Source: Paramesorhizobium deserti (lineage in GTDB: Bacteria; Pseudomonadota; Alphaproteobacteria; Rhizobiales; Rhizobiaceae). From it: a DNA stretch of 64,000 nt. Shown piece after piece: positions 1 through 8,966 of the stretch. Both the position numbers and the translations under genes were made by a program. The number at the start of each line of letters is the position of its first letter. Within the stretch, counting starts at the first letter, position 1. The DNA lies in assembly GCF_001558695.1 (NCBI RefSeq), contig NZ_LNTU01000023.1, forward strand, positions 62,001-126,000, read 5' to 3'. The notes below the pieces were generated by a model that saw only the letters and a program-made list of their open reading frames with translations, did not search any database and was not told the DNA's origin.

Positions 1-1026
1 GTCGATACCACAGCACCCTATGAGCTCGTCTCCAAGATGCGGGCAAGTTTCTGGGTGATCGGGCCACTCCTGGCGCGCATGGGCATGGCCAATGTCTCGC
101 TGCCCGGCGGCTGCGCCATCGGCACCCGTCCGGTTGATCTCTTCCTCGAAGCGCTTGCCGCGCTCGGCGCCGAGATCGATATCGAGAACGGCTATGTCAA
201 GGCAACCGCGAAGAAGGGTCTTGTCGGCACGCATTACACCTTCCCCAAGGTGTCGGTCGGCGCTACCCATGTGCTGATGATGGCCGCAACACTCGCCAAG
301 GGCGAGACGGTCATCTCCAATGCGGCGCGCGAGCCTGAGGTGGTCAACCTCGCCGACTGCCTCAACGCCATGGGCGCCAATATCATGGGTGCCGGCACCG
401 GCACGATCCGCATCGAGGGCGTGGACAGTCTCTCGGGCGCGCGCGTTCGGGTCATTCCGGACCGCATTGAGACCGGCACCTATGCCATGGCTGTGGCGAT
501 GGCTGGCGGTGATGTCGTGCTTGAAGGGGCGCAGGCGAGCCTGCTTTCTTCCGCGCTCGAAACGCTTTCGCAGGCAGGCGCTGAAATCACAGAGACCAAT
601 ACCGGCATCCGCGTGGTGCGCAACGGCCACGGCATTCATGCGGTCGATGTGCGCACCGATCCGTTCCCCGGCTTCCCGACCGACCTGCAGGCTCAGTTCA
701 TGGGACTGATGACCAAGGCCAAGGGCACTTCGCGCATTACCGAGACGATCTTCGAGAACCGCTTCATGCATGTGCAGGAGCTGGCGCGTCTCGGCGCGAA
801 AATTTCGCTTTCCGGCCAGGTGGCCACGGTCGAAGGCGTGGACCGGCTGAAGGGCGCCCCCGTCATGGCGACGGATCTTCGCGCCTCGGTGTCACTGGTG
901 ATCGCTGGCCTTGCAGCAGAGGGCGAGACGATGGTCAACCGCGTCTATCATCTGGACCGCGGTTTCGAGCGGCTCGAGGAAAAGCTTTCGCGCTGCGGAG
1001 CGGTTGTCGAGCGCGTCAGCGGATAA
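1..1026 (+). CDS. murA: UDP-N-acetylglucosamine 1-carboxyvinyltransferase, 5' truncated by window
   Basis: MurA makes the first committed step of peptidoglycan synthesis in the cytoplasm, adding enolpyruvate from PEP to UDP-GlcNAc. The frame is open from base 1, and the first residues ([19 protein letters not shown]) match the conserved MurA stretch ahead of the active-site loop, so the gene enters from outside the window. The catalytic Cys is visible in [11 protein letters not shown] (Cys codon at 112-114). About 341 residues are present of a usual ~430, so roughly the first 90 are missing. The C-terminal EPSP-synthase-like fold looks complete to the stop at 1024-1026. It is the first of a same-strand series running to yacG. 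Confidence 0.96.
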   Translation, partial: VDTTAPYELVSKMRASFWVIGPLLARMGMANVSLPGGCAIGTRPVDLFLEALAALGAEIDIENGYVKATAKKGLVGTHYTFPKVSVGATHVLMMAATLAKGETVISNAAREPEVVNLADCLNAMGANIMGAGTGTIRIEGVDSLSGARVRVIPDRIETGTYAMAVAMAGGDVVLEGAQASLLSSALETLSQAGAEITETNTGIRVVRNGHGIHAVDVRTDPFPGFPTDLQAQFMGLMTKAKGTSRITETIFENRFMHVQELARLGAKISLSGQVATVEGVDRLKGAPVMATDLRASVSLVIAGLAAEGETMVNRVYHLDRGFERLEEKLSRCGAVVERVSG

Positions 1027-1059
1027 CAAACATCTCTCCTTGTCGGTTGCGCTGAGCCT

Positions 1060-1090
1060 GCGGACGTCCTAACAGAGGGCGTCCGCTGTT
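1060..1090 (+). terminator. Hairpin after murA, probable terminator
   Basis: GCGGACG (1060-1066) pairs with CGTCCGC (1080-1086), extended inside by CCT/AGG, and is followed by TGTTT. It sits 34 bases after the murA stop and just before the DUF2948 start. The T-run is weak, so it may attenuate rather than fully stop transcription. Confidence 0.45.
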
Positions 1091-1097
1091 TCATGGA

Positions 1098-1547
1098 ATG
1101 AAGTCAATGGAAATGCTGAAGCTTGTGGCGCTCGACGACGAGGATATGCAGATCATCTCGGCCTATCTGCAGGATGCGGTGCTGAAAGTAGGCGATCTCG
1201 ATTATCTGCAGCAGGAGAAGCGCTTCGTTGGGGTTACCAATCGTTTTGTTTGGGAACGCGCCGCATCCGGCCGTTTCGGTAAGCGCACGTTCGAGCGACG
1301 TCGTTCCGTGTTGCATTTCGATCGCGTCACCGCCGTCAAGGTTCATGGTATTGATCGAAGCCGCAAGGATGATGTGCTTTCGCTTCTGGCGGTTCGCTTT
1401 CTGCCCGGTGATGCGCCGGCCGGCGTCGTGGAACTCACCTTTTCCGGCGATGCCGCCATCAGGCTTGATGTCGAATGCATCGAGGCCAAGCTGACCGATC
1501 TCGGTCCGGCTTGGGAAGCGCACGGCAAACCCGAGCATGATGCCTGA
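1098..1547 (+). CDS. DUF2948 family protein
   Basis: A 149-residue soluble protein of unknown function. The opening LKLVALDDEDMQIISAYLQD and the following DYLQQEKRFVG are hallmarks of the DUF2948 family, which in Hyphomicrobiales commonly sits between murA and hisD, as here. No signal peptide or membrane segment is visible. Start could be the ATG at 1098 or the in-frame ATG at 1107; 1098 is used because it is the first. No biochemical role can be assigned from sequence. Confidence 0.85.
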   Translation: MKSMEMLKLVALDDEDMQIISAYLQDAVLKVGDLDYLQQEKRFVGVTNRFVWERAASGRFGKRTFERRRSVLHFDRVTAVKVHGIDRSRKDDVLSLLAVRFLPGDAPAGVVELTFSGDAAIRLDVECIEAKLTDLGPAWEAHGKPEHDA

Positions 1548-1578
1548 GTAGTAGAATTTGTAGTTGAGGATTTGCCGC

Positions 1579-2871
1579 GTGGCACTGACGCTCAGACAAA
1601 GCGATACTGATTTCGAGGCGAAGTTCGCCGCTTTCCTCGCAGGCAAACGCGAGGTTTCGGAAGATGTCGACCGCGCGGCGCGCGAGATCATCGCCGGTGT
1701 GCGCGAGGGTGGCGACAAGGCGCTGATCGATTATTCACGCCGCTTCGACCGCATTGACCTGGAAAAGCTCGGGATCGCCGTCACGGAAGCCGAAATCGAT
1801 GCGGCGGTTGCCGCCGCGCCCAAAGCGACCGTCGAGGCGCTGGAACTGGCGCGCGACCGCATCCGCGCGCACCACAGCCGGCAGTTGCCGAAAGACGATC
1901 GCTATACCGACGCACTCGGCGTCGAACTCGGCTCCCGCTGGACGGCGATCGAGTCCGTCGGTCTCTACGTACCGGGCGGTACGGCGAGTTACCCGAGCTC
2001 TGTGCTGATGAATGCGGTACCGGCGAAAGTCGCCGGGGTGGAGCGCATTGTCATGGTGGTGCCGGCGCCAGACGGCGTGCTCAACCCGCTGGTGCTTGCG
2101 GCGGCGCGTCTCGCAGGTGTTTCCGAAATCTATCGGATAGGCGGCGCGCAGGCGATCGCCGCTCTCGCCTATGGCACGGAGACGATCGCACCCGTGGTCA
2201 AGATCGTCGGGCCGGGCAATGCCTATGTCGCAGCTGCCAAGCGGCTGGTCTTCGGCACGGTCGGCATCGACATGATCGCCGGGCCATCGGAAGTTCTGGT
2301 CGTTGCCGACAGGGATAATGATCCAGACTGGATCGCCGCCGATCTCCTCGCGCAGGCGGAGCACGACACTGCCGCCCAATCGATCCTGATGACGGATGAC
2401 GAGGATTTCGCGCGGGCCGTCGAGGAAGCGGTCGAACGGCAACTGAGCACGCTGCCCCGCGCTGCGACGGCTTCGGCAAGCTGGCGGGACTTCGGCGCGG
2501 TGATCCTGGTGAAGGATTTCGAGACGGCTGTGCCGCTGATCAACCGCATTGCGGCGGAGCATCTGGAGCTGGCGGTTGCCGATCCGGAAGCCTTGCTGCC
2601 CGATATACGCAATGCGGGTGCGATCTTCCTGGGCAAATATACGCCGGAGGTAATCGGCGATTATGTCGGCGGATCGAACCATGTCCTGCCGACCGCACGC
2701 TCGGCGCGCTTCTCGTCCGGCCTGTCAGTGCTCGACTATGTCAAGCGCACCTCGATCCTGAAGCTCGGGCCGGATCAGCTTCGCGCACTTGGCCCGGCGG
2801 CCATCGAGCTTGCACGCGTCGAGGGATTGGACGCGCATGGCCGTTCGGTGGCTATCAGATTGAACTTGTAG
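1579..2871 (+). CDS. hisD: Histidinol dehydrogenase
   Basis: HisD is a zinc enzyme that oxidises L-histidinol to L-histidine in two NAD-dependent steps, the end of histidine synthesis. The protein (430 residues, normal length) shows the family signature AGPSEVLVVAD, the QAEHD stretch (Gln and His), AAEHLEL, GGSNHVLPT and GLDAHGRSV, which hold the expected Zn and catalytic residues. I chose GTG at 1579 because TTGAGGA ends nine bases upstream and gives MALTLRQSDTDF; an upstream TTG (1564) would place the start inside that ribosome site. It lies 31 bases after DUF2948 and 6 before UPF0262, so a transcription unit is likely. Confidence 0.96.
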   Translation: MALTLRQSDTDFEAKFAAFLAGKREVSEDVDRAAREIIAGVREGGDKALIDYSRRFDRIDLEKLGIAVTEAEIDAAVAAAPKATVEALELARDRIRAHHSRQLPKDDRYTDALGVELGSRWTAIESVGLYVPGGTASYPSSVLMNAVPAKVAGVERIVMVVPAPDGVLNPLVLAAARLAGVSEIYRIGGAQAIAALAYGTETIAPVVKIVGPGNAYVAAAKRLVFGTVGIDMIAGPSEVLVVADRDNDPDWIAADLLAQAEHDTAAQSILMTDDEDFARAVEEAVERQLSTLPRAATASASWRDFGAVILVKDFETAVPLINRIAAEHLELAVADPEALLPDIRNAGAIFLGKYTPEVIGDYVGGSNHVLPTARSARFSSGLSVLDYVKRTSILKLGPDQLRALGPAAIELARVEGLDAHGRSVAIRLNL

Positions 2872-2877
2872 GGCAAT

Positions 2878-3363
2878 ATGGCATCCGGCGGCGACAAGAA
2901 GGCCCGGCTGATCGACGTCGAACTGGACGAATCCATCGGACGCTCCACGCCGGATGTCGAGCACGAACGCGCTGTCGCCATTTTCGACCTCATCGAGGAG
3001 AACAGCTTCTATCCCGTGGGCGATGCGGTCGGTGGGCCCTACAGGCTGAAGCTTTCACTTGTCGAATCGCGGCTGGTTTTTGCGATCACGCGCGAAAACG
3101 GCGAGGAAGTCGCCATCCATATCCTTTCGCTTGCCCCATTTCGGCGGGTGGTGAAGGATTATTTCATGATCTGCGAAAGCTATTATCAGGCCATCCGCTC
3201 GGCGACGCCCAGCAAGATCGAGGCGATCGACATGGGCCGGCGCGGGCTGCATAATGAGGGTTCCCAGACGTTGAAGGAGCGGCTCGGCGGCAAGATCGAG
3301 GTGGATTTCGACACGGCACGCCGGCTTTTTACGCTTGTCTGCGTGCTGCATTGGCGGGGCTGA
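2878..3363 (+). CDS. UPF0262 family protein
   Basis: A 161-residue cytoplasmic protein of unknown function, recognised by its very conserved stretches such as [40 protein letters not shown] and the C-terminal [10 protein letters not shown]. It is largely confined to alphaproteobacteria and is usually found directly after hisD, as here (6-base gap). The 3' end overlaps the start region of the phosphatase gene by 13 bases, suggesting translational coupling. Length is normal for the family and nothing looks broken. Confidence 0.92.
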   Translation: MASGGDKKARLIDVELDESIGRSTPDVEHERAVAIFDLIEENSFYPVGDAVGGPYRLKLSLVESRLVFAITRENGEEVAIHILSLAPFRRVVKDYFMICESYYQAIRSATPSKIEAIDMGRRGLHNEGSQTLKERLGGKIEVDFDTARRLFTLVCVLHWRG

Positions 3364-3860
3364 AGACGGCTTTGACAGGGCGCGAGGCTGAAAAAGCGGA
3401 TGATATAGGCGCAGGGACGGCGCTGCCGAGCGCTTCCGCGGCACCTTCATCCATCCTGTTCGTCTGCGGCATGAATGCGATCCGCTCGCCGATGGCCGAA
3501 TGTCTCGCCCGGCAAATAGTTCCGGGAAAGGTTTATCTCGCTTCGGCAGGGGTAAAACGGGGCGAGCGCGATCCCTTCGTCGATGCGGTGCTGGCGGAGG
3601 AGGGCCTTTCGCTCGCCGAGCGCCAGCCGAAGGAACTGGAAGAGCTTGGGGACGGCTATTTCGACCTGGTGGTGACGCTCACGCCACTCGCCCATCACAC
3701 CGTTCTGGAACGCATGCGCGGCTTTTCCGTTGATGTGGAATATTGGCCGATGCCAGATCCGACGCTGGTTCGCGGGACCCGGGAACAGATACTCGATGCC
3801 TATCGGGACGTGCGCGAACGTCTCAAACGCCGTATCGCTGAGCGCTTCGGCAGAGAATAA
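3351..3860 (+). CDS. Low-molecular-weight protein-tyrosine phosphatase family protein
   Basis: Belongs to the LMW phosphatase/arsenate-reductase fold. The P-loop CX5R(S) reads CGMNAIRSP (C-GMNAI-RS), preceded by the beta strand SSILFV, as in the family; a C-terminal acidic region with MPDPT provides a candidate general acid Asp. The first ~35 residues before the fold are variable and low in conservation. The start is uncertain: TTG at 3351, overlapping the previous stop, is the choice here; no ATG lies before the P-loop in this frame. Protein-tyrosine phosphatase activity is likely but arsenate reduction cannot be excluded from sequence. Confidence 0.85.
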   Translation: MAGLKTALTGREAEKADDIGAGTALPSASAAPSSILFVCGMNAIRSPMAECLARQIVPGKVYLASAGVKRGERDPFVDAVLAEEGLSLAERQPKELEELGDGYFDLVVTLTPLAHHTVLERMRGFSVDVEYWPMPDPTLVRGTREQILDAYRDVRERLKRRIAERFGRE

Positions 3861-3976
3861 CCGCGAATCTACGCCAATTTACGTTGTTCACAAATGAACT
3901 TTAATCATATAGGTTCCGCGCAATTCAGCCCGTCCGCATATGAACTGGTCGGCCAAGAGAAGAAAACAGGATACGT

Positions 3977-4195
3977 ATGGCGAAAGAAGAAGTCCTCGAA
4001 TTTCCCGGCGTCGTGACGGAGCTGCTGCCCAACGCGATGTTTCGGGTGAAGCTCGAAAACGAACACGAAATCATTGCCCACACAGCCGGCCGCATGCGCA
4101 AGAACCGCATCCGCGTTCTGGCCGGCGACAAGGTGCTCGTCGAGATGACCCCTTACGATCTGACGAAGGGTCGTATCACCTACCGTTTCAAATAG
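3977..4195 (+). CDS. infA: Translation initiation factor IF-1
   Basis: A 72-residue OB-fold protein with the standard IF-1 sequence ([19 protein letters not shown], then [13 protein letters not shown] and [15 protein letters not shown]). It binds the A site of the 30S subunit during initiation. Length and sequence are normal. There is a 116-base gap after the phosphatase gene with AT-rich stretches (3895-3910) that probably carry its own promoter. Confidence 0.98.
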   Translation: MAKEEVLEFPGVVTELLPNAMFRVKLENEHEIIAHTAGRMRKNRIRVLAGDKVLVEMTPYDLTKGRITYRFK

Positions 4196-4232
4196 TCCGT
4201 TTTCCGTTCGTTCCCGAAGGGACGCTATTTTC

Positions 4233-4859
4233 ATGAGCGCTCAGCAAAAGCTTGTTCTTGCTTCCGGCTCGCCGCGCCGGATCGAGCTTTTGGGGCAGGC
4301 GGGGATCGAACCGGATCACCTTCATCCGACCGATATCGATGAAACGCCGCTTCGCGCCGAGCACCCGCGTTCGCTGGCGCGCCGCCTGTCGCGCGAGAAG
4401 GCGGAAAAAGCCGCCGAAAGCCTGAAGACGGATGATAAATTCGCCGGCAGCTATGTGCTTGCGGCCGATACGGTCGTCGCTGTCGGACGGCGCATCCTGC
4501 CGAAAGCCGAGATCCAGGACGAGGCGAGGGAATGCCTGCGTCTTCTCTCGGGCCGCTCGCACAAGGTCTTTACCGGGATCTGCCTTGTCACGCCGAAAGG
4601 CCGTGTACGGCAGACGCTGGTCGAAAGCCGGGTGCGCTTCGAGCGGTTGACCAGGGAACAAATTGACAGTTACCTTGCTTCCGGCGAATGGCGCGGCAAG
4701 GCCGGTGGCTATGCCATCCAGGGTTTTGCCGGGAGCTTCGTCGTCAAGCTCGTCGGTTCCTATACGAATGTCGTCGGGCTTCCCCTTAATGAGACGGTCA
4801 GCCTTTTGACTGGCGAGGGATACAAGGTCTACGGAACCTGGACCACGGGCAAGCATTAG
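4233..4859 (+). CDS. maf: Maf-like nucleoside triphosphate pyrophosphatase
   Basis: Maf proteins hydrolyse nucleotides (dTTP/UTP or modified/non-canonical ones) to the monophosphate and PPi. The 208-residue protein has the N-terminal motif [12 protein letters not shown], the SREKAEKA helix, the catalytic ADTVVAVG segment and [10 protein letters not shown], all in the normal order. The start at 4233 follows a gap of 37 bases from infA; yacG begins 6 bases after its stop, so the pair is probably co-transcribed. Substrate preference cannot be settled from sequence. Confidence 0.94.
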   Translation: MSAQQKLVLASGSPRRIELLGQAGIEPDHLHPTDIDETPLRAEHPRSLARRLSREKAEKAAESLKTDDKFAGSYVLAADTVVAVGRRILPKAEIQDEARECLRLLSGRSHKVFTGICLVTPKGRVRQTLVESRVRFERLTREQIDSYLASGEWRGKAGGYAIQGFAGSFVVKLVGSYTNVVGLPLNETVSLLTGEGYKVYGTWTTGKH

Positions 4860-4865
4860 CGGGAT

Positions 4866-5093
4866 ATGAGCGGCAAGAAAGACATATCGGCAGCACCCGG
4901 CGCGAAGGTGACGCCCCTGCGTCCCACCCGGCCATGCCCGGAATGCGGCAAGCCGTCGAGCCGAGAGGACTATCCGTTCTGCTCGCGGCGCTGCCGCAAT
5001 ATCGATCTCAATCGCTGGCTCTCGGGGTCCTATGTCATCCCGGCCGTGGAATCGGCCGATGACAGCGACGATACGGACGAAGGCGAGCGCTGA
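4866..5093 (+). CDS. yacG: DNA gyrase inhibitor YacG (zinc-binding)
   Basis: A 75-residue zinc-ribbon protein. The four zinc ligands are visible as CPECG and CSRRC, followed by [14 protein letters not shown], the conserved YacG ending. In Escherichia coli the family binds GyrB and blocks DNA binding by gyrase. An acidic C-terminal tail ([10 protein letters not shown]) is present here. It follows maf by 6 bases, the usual pairing in Hyphomicrobiales. Confidence 0.94.
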   Translation: MSGKKDISAAPGAKVTPLRPTRPCPECGKPSSREDYPFCSRRCRNIDLNRWLSGSYVIPAVESADDSDDTDEGER

Positions 5094-5184
5094 GCTTTTT
5101 CACGCTTCATTCACCCAGACCTGGCTAAATGCTTGCAAGGAATAGAGGCCGGTGGGAAGACCTCTCCTTGAGGGGGATGACATC

Positions 5185-6354
5185 ATGAAGATCGCCATCA
5201 TCGGCACCGGGTTTGTCGCCGATTACTACATGACGACCCTGCCGAACCACCCTTCCCTGAAACTCGCCGGCGTTTATGACCGCGACCCTGAAAGGCTGAA
5301 ACAGTTCTGCGCCTTTTACGATATGCGTGCCTATGCTGGCATCGATGAGATCCTGAACGATCCGGAAATTGCAATCGTTGTCAATCTGACGACGCCGGAA
5401 AGCCATTACGCGATATCGAAACGAGCGCTGGAAGCCGGCAAGCATGTCTATTGCGAGAAGCCCTTGGCGATGCGCTTCGAGGACGCGCAGGAACTGGTGG
5501 AGCTGGCGGCAAAACGCGGCCTGACGCTCGCCTCCGCGCCCGCCAATGCGCTGAGCGATGCCAGCCGGCTGGTACGCAAGGCGCTGAGCGACCGGGCGAT
5601 AGGCGTGCCTCGTCTCGTCTATGCGCAAATGGAAGACGGTCCGGTCTTCAGGGGGAAATGGAAGACCTGGCGGTCGCGGTCCGGCGCGCGCTGGCCGGGC
5701 TTGCACGAATTCGAGATCGGCTGCACGCTGGAGCATGCGGGATACGCGCTTTCCTGGCTGGTTTTGCTGTTCGGTCCGGCGACCGGCGTCACCGCTTTTT
5801 CCGCCGTCTCCTTTCCCGACAAGGGGCCTGGGACCGAAGGGATCACCATGGCGCCGGATTTCTCGGTCGGTTGCATCACCTTTCGTTCCGGCGTCGTGGC
5901 CCGGCTGACCAGCGGCCTTGCCGCGCCACGGGATCGCTCGCTCACAGTTCTGGGCGATGGCGGGTCGATGACGGTTCGCGATCTCTGGGACAATCGCTCC
6001 GCTGTCCATCTGGAGCGGCTTTCGGAAGGAAAGCAGTTGAAGATGCGGATGGCCGACTGGCTCGAGAGCAAGGTAAAACGCGCCCTGCCATGGAAGCCGA
6101 CACCAGGACGGCGCCTGTCTTACAAGGGTTTCGGCGCGGAAGGCGCTCTGCCGGCCTTTCCCTCGCGCATCGATTTTGCCGCCGGGATCGCCGCCCAGGC
6201 GCGATCGATCGGGAGTGGCATTCCGGCCTTCTTCTCAGGCAATGTCGCGCTGCATGTGACCGAGCTGGCGCTGGCGCTCAACAACGCACACGATCTGCCC
6301 CAGCCTTATCTGCTGCGCAGCACCTTCACGCGGCCGGGATCTTTTCAGACATAG
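5185..6354 (+). CDS. Gfo/Idh/MocA family NAD(P)-dependent oxidoreductase
   Basis: A 389-residue oxidoreductase with an N-terminal Rossmann fold (MKIAIIGTGFVADYY) and the family Lys in HVYCEKPLAM, which serves in hydride transfer and substrate binding. The C-terminal alpha/beta domain follows. Start ATG 5185 is chosen over an in-frame upstream GTG (5152) because AGGGGG ends nine bases before it and the Rossmann fold begins at once. Its 3' end overlaps the 3' end of the opposing gene by 29 bases. The sugar or cyclitol substrate cannot be named. Confidence 0.85.
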   Translation: MKIAIIGTGFVADYYMTTLPNHPSLKLAGVYDRDPERLKQFCAFYDMRAYAGIDEILNDPEIAIVVNLTTPESHYAISKRALEAGKHVYCEKPLAMRFEDAQELVELAAKRGLTLASAPANALSDASRLVRKALSDRAIGVPRLVYAQMEDGPVFRGKWKTWRSRSGARWPGLHEFEIGCTLEHAGYALSWLVLLFGPATGVTAFSAVSFPDKGPGTEGITMAPDFSVGCITFRSGVVARLTSGLAAPRDRSLTVLGDGGSMTVRDLWDNRSAVHLERLSEGKQLKMRMADWLESKVKRALPWKPTPGRRLSYKGFGAEGALPAFPSRIDFAAGIAAQARSIGSGIPAFFSGNVALHVTELALALNNAHDLPQPYLLRSTFTRPGSFQT

Positions 6355-7402
6355 GGGAGCGCGAAAGCACGATCCCGATGGCGCGCAGCACCGCGACGCT
6401 TTCCTGCAGCGGCATGATCTGAGATCGCGTCTCGCCGGCGCGCAGCGCATCCATGACGGCGATCGCCTGGAATTGCAGCCCATTGCCCTCAAAGGGATGG
6501 TGCTCGATCTGGCAGCCCCAGAGCCGCGTCAACGGGGAGGGCAGGCGGGAGATGAGCTTCGCCGCCAGGCGATCGCCCTGCGGAGACGGTGCGATAAGCG
6601 GCGATTTCATCGCAGCGGGCGAATAGAGCGTGAGACGCTGGGCTTTAAGGAAAGGTGCATCCAGCCGCAGCGCGCCGGTGCTGCCCTCGATGAGGAAATG
6701 ATTCGCGCCGTTACGATCAAAACCGCAGGAGAGCTCCGCATCGGCCGAGGCGTAGTGCAGGGTGATTTCGGTGCGCATGTCGACACCGTTTTTCGCGCTG
6801 AACCAGCGGCCCGAAACTTTTTCCGGTTCGCCGAGAAAATGCATCGCCAGCGAGACAGGATAGACGCCGAGATCAAGCGCCGCGCCGCCGCCGAGCGCCC
6901 GCGAAAAGAACCGGCTTTCGGGATCATAGGGCCGGAAATAAGAGAGATCGGCGCGAATCTTGCGGATTTCGCCGATGGCGCCGGCTTTGATTCGTACCTT
7001 TGCTGCCTTGATGGCCGGGAGAAACCGCGTCCACATCGCCTCCATGGCGAAGGTCTTCTGCCGCAAGGCCTCGCGTTCAATCACCTCGGCCTCGGGATAG
7101 GAGGGGGCGATGGGTTTTTCCGTGAGCACCGCCTTGCGGTTTCTCAGCGCCCGCAGGGTCTGCGCCAGATGCAGCGAATTCGGCGTGGCGATATAGACGG
7201 CTTCGACTTTCGGGTCCGACATGAAGGCGTCAATGTCGTGATAAGCCTTCTGCGCGCCTGTTTCAGTGCGGAAATTCTCGGCGTTATCGGGATTGCGCGA
7301 GTGAACGGCGTGCAGCACCGCACCGGGCGCGAGCGCCAGATCGGAGGCGAAGCGTCGCGCAACTTCACCCGTTCCGACAATACCCCATCCTACCGTCTTC
7401 AC
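6326..7402 (-). CDS. Gfo/Idh/MocA family oxidoreductase
   Basis: A 358-residue enzyme of the same superfamily as its convergent neighbour but not a close copy. It opens with GWGIVGTGEVARRFASDL (NAD(P)-binding) and has AVLTEKPIAP with the family Lys, then the dimerisation/substrate domain (ALGGGAALDLGVYPVSLAMH, which carries the Asp and Tyr typical of trans-1,2-dihydrobenzene-1,2-diol or glucose-fructose oxidoreductase-like members). Substrate is unknown. It ends inside the 3' end of the plus-strand gene (29-base overlap). Confidence 0.85.
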   Translation of the reverse strand: MKTVGWGIVGTGEVARRFASDLALAPGAVLHAVHSRNPDNAENFRTETGAQKAYHDIDAFMSDPKVEAVYIATPNSLHLAQTLRALRNRKAVLTEKPIAPSYPEAEVIEREALRQKTFAMEAMWTRFLPAIKAAKVRIKAGAIGEIRKIRADLSYFRPYDPESRFFSRALGGGAALDLGVYPVSLAMHFLGEPEKVSGRWFSAKNGVDMRTEITLHYASADAELSCGFDRNGANHFLIEGSTGALRLDAPFLKAQRLTLYSPAAMKSPLIAPSPQGDRLAAKLISRLPSPLTRLWGCQIEHHPFEGNGLQFQAIAVMDALRAGETRSQIMPLQESVAVLRAIGIVLSRSPMSEKIPAA

Positions 7403-7599
7403 CGCTGTTCTTCCCCCTCCATATTCTTGCTTTTCAATTACGGAGATTGAGAATGGAAATGGGGTGAAAATACCGTGGTTTGGACAAATTTGCTGTGTTT
7501 TCCACCAGATTTATCGGGTGCCGTCGCGACGGCGGGTTCTTTAACCAGCTTTGTTCGGCATTGCCGGAAAAAGCTCTGAAAAATTTCGCATTCCGGTGC

Positions 7600-7627
7600 T
7601 GGACAGCCCCGAATTTAGTGCTATAAC
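7600..7627 (+). promoter_or_regulatory. Probable promoter of tRNA-Phe
   Basis: TGGACA (7600-7605), a 16-base spacer and TATAAC (7622-7627) lie 70 bases before the tRNA. This resembles a housekeeping sigma-factor promoter; it is assigned by eye only. Confidence 0.4.
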
Positions 7628-7696
7628 CCACGCGCTTCCGGCGGATTGCCAACCCCGCCGCTTTGTCCGATCCGGACAGATGCCGTGGAGTAGGAT

Positions 7697-7772
7697 GCCC
7701 AGGTAGCTCAGTTGGTAGAGCAGCGGATTGAAAATCCGCGTGTCGGTGGTTCGATTCCGCCCCTGGGCACCA
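7697..7772 (+). tRNA. tRNA-Phe (anticodon GAA)
   Basis: A 76-base cloverleaf with the acceptor stem GCCCAGG pairing with CCTGGGC, the D-arm TAGCTCAGTTGGTAGAGC, the anticodon loop TTGAAAA (GAA, Phe), the T-arm GGTTCGATTCC, discriminator A and an encoded CCA (7770-7772). The sequence downstream is accessory in character, and tRNA 3' ends are frequent integration sites, but I did not find a second copy of the tRNA 3' end within the window. Confidence 0.97.
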
Positions 7773-7778
7773 TAAAAA

Positions 7779-8108
7779 TCAAGCACTTAGCGGATATCTA
7801 CGGTTGAAACGTGTTGCAACACGTTGCGGAAAAAAGCCAATGATTTCAATGGTGGTCGCGTGTTGCAATTTATTCCATGCAACACATCTGCAACACGAAA
7901 AACCCCGCTTCGTGCGGGCTTTCCGACCACTAATCCCTTGAAGGGTTTTCAGCCCTTCGCACCGAAGCTGTTCGCTCCCGGATTGATATCGGCGTAGATT
8001 CCCGCCCCGCATGTTTTTGTGACGGGAACACATTCCATTCGCCTTATGCGGTTTGCACAGCAAGCAACCGGCTCGACCCGATTTCGGCCGTTTCCGTTTG
8101 TGATGCAT
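7779..8108 (-). CDS. Small basic CxxC protein, possibly altered 3' end
   Basis: The ATG at 8108 has a strong ribosome site (GGAGG five bases upstream). The product starts very basic and has a CxxC motif in RAGCLLCKPHKANG, a pattern I associate with short conserved hypothetical proteins of proteobacteria of about 50-70 residues. Read as is, the frame runs 109 codons, through a rho-independent-type terminator (7898-7923), to within 7 bases of tRNA-Phe. That is odd. A one-base shift would end the protein at a TGA at 7949-7951 just before the terminator, so the last ~55 codons may not be native. Function unknown; possibly nucleic-acid binding (inference only). Confidence 0.5.
   Translation of the reverse strand: MHHKRKRPKSGRAGCLLCKPHKANGMCSRHKNMRGGNLRRYQSGSEQLRCEGLKTLQGISGRKARTKRGFSCCRCVAWNKLQHATTIEIIGFFPQRVATRFNRRYPLSA
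7898..7923 (-). terminator. Rho-independent-type terminator (minus strand)
   Basis: On the minus strand CCCGC-ACGAA-GCGGG is followed by GTTTTT. On the plus strand the same hairpin is followed by CTTT. It probably ends the small CxxC transcript and may also stop read-through from tRNA-Phe. Confidence 0.6.
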
Positions 8109-8303
8109 ATTTGCCTCCGAGCACTGTCGGTGCGCCCCAATGGCGCACGCGCATCTTCGGAGGTTCGTTAAGTCTGCTCATGCTCGTGATGTAATGCGCA
8201 CCTGCGGAAATGAAAACCCCTCCCGCCATTCGACGGAAGGGGCACACGCGGCGGGTGTTCCACGGTTTTCGCATGGCGATTGGCCGCGCGATTCGAAACT
8301 TTG

Positions 8304-8543
8304 TTAGTGTGAAGCCTGCAGTTTTCGACCCGCAATCTGCGCATCGTCGACGGCATTATCAAGCGCATCCATATACCGGGCTGTCTTTTCGATCGCGTCC
8401 GCAGCGCTGAGCCCCATGTCGGCGCACGCCTTCAATTCATCGCGAAAGGTCGCCCAGAGAATGTCCACTACAAAGGTGTTGCGGGCAAAGTCGCAAATTT
8501 GCCGTTCTGATATAGATGGTGCGGACGAAACGTGGATATTCAT
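8304..8543 (-). CDS. Hypothetical small protein
   Basis: A 79-residue mostly helical soluble protein with an N-terminal hydrophobic/aromatic stretch (FVVDILWATFRDELKACADM) and a C-terminal amphipathic helix. ATG at 8543 is chosen because GAGAGGAAG ends six bases upstream; a longer frame to 8621 has no comparable site. I do not recognise a family. The plus-strand neighbour region is empty, and the AT-rich sequence at 8600-8700 may hold its promoter. Confidence 0.55.
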   Translation of the reverse strand: MNIHVSSAPSISERQICDFARNTFVVDILWATFRDELKACADMGLSAADAIEKTARYMDALDNAVDDAQIAGRKLQASH

Positions 8544-8966
8544 AACAACTTCCTCTCTCATGGAATCACGCCCCCACGGCATGAATAGAGAAAAGAAAGC
8601 GCGAAACACATTTAAGGTCAATCAAAATATTTTGGAAATTTATATTATGCGGATTCGCCTATTAAACTTTAAAATATAAGCGAGTTCGCATTTTTACATT
8701 CAAGAAGTTTCATGCTACTTTGAATTTTGCGGCCTCTGTGCTGCCTGGCCGGCGCCCCTCTCTTGTACGCCCCCACGTGCGAAAGGACGCGCCGGCCTGC
8801 TTCGTTCCAGAGAGATGAGCAGGTGGTTAGGTGGATCGAACTCACGGAGGAAAAGGGGGACGGCCCAAGGAGGGCATAAACGCGGCAGCTCGTGGAATTA
8901 GGAATCTTTTTGGATAACGTTTAAGAACCGCTCGACAGGCTCTGTGGGCCAGAGCATGCTTCTCCA
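8544..8966. other. Gene-free AT-rich to mixed stretch
   Basis: About 420 bases without a credible gene. The left part (8600-8720) is strongly AT-rich, unlike the flanking chromosome, and likely holds promoters for the minus-strand gene ending at 8304. The right part is GC-rich with CCGGCGC/GCGCCGG-type inverted pieces (8748-8797). No RNA or mobile element is recognised. Confidence 0.5.

Noticed and set aside
1564-1578. Upstream TTG as hisD start
   Set aside because: It would make the ribosome site part of the coding sequence and add unconserved residues; GTG 1579 fits the family.
1735-2682. Long minus-strand frame inside hisD
   Set aside because: Arg/Asp-rich antisense shadow typical of GC-rich genes; the sense strand is a clear hisD.
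7810-7900. Recurring TGCAACAC-type words resembling a repeat array
   Set aside because: The repeats are short (7-9 bases), irregularly spaced and not separated by unique spacers, so this is not a CRISPR array.
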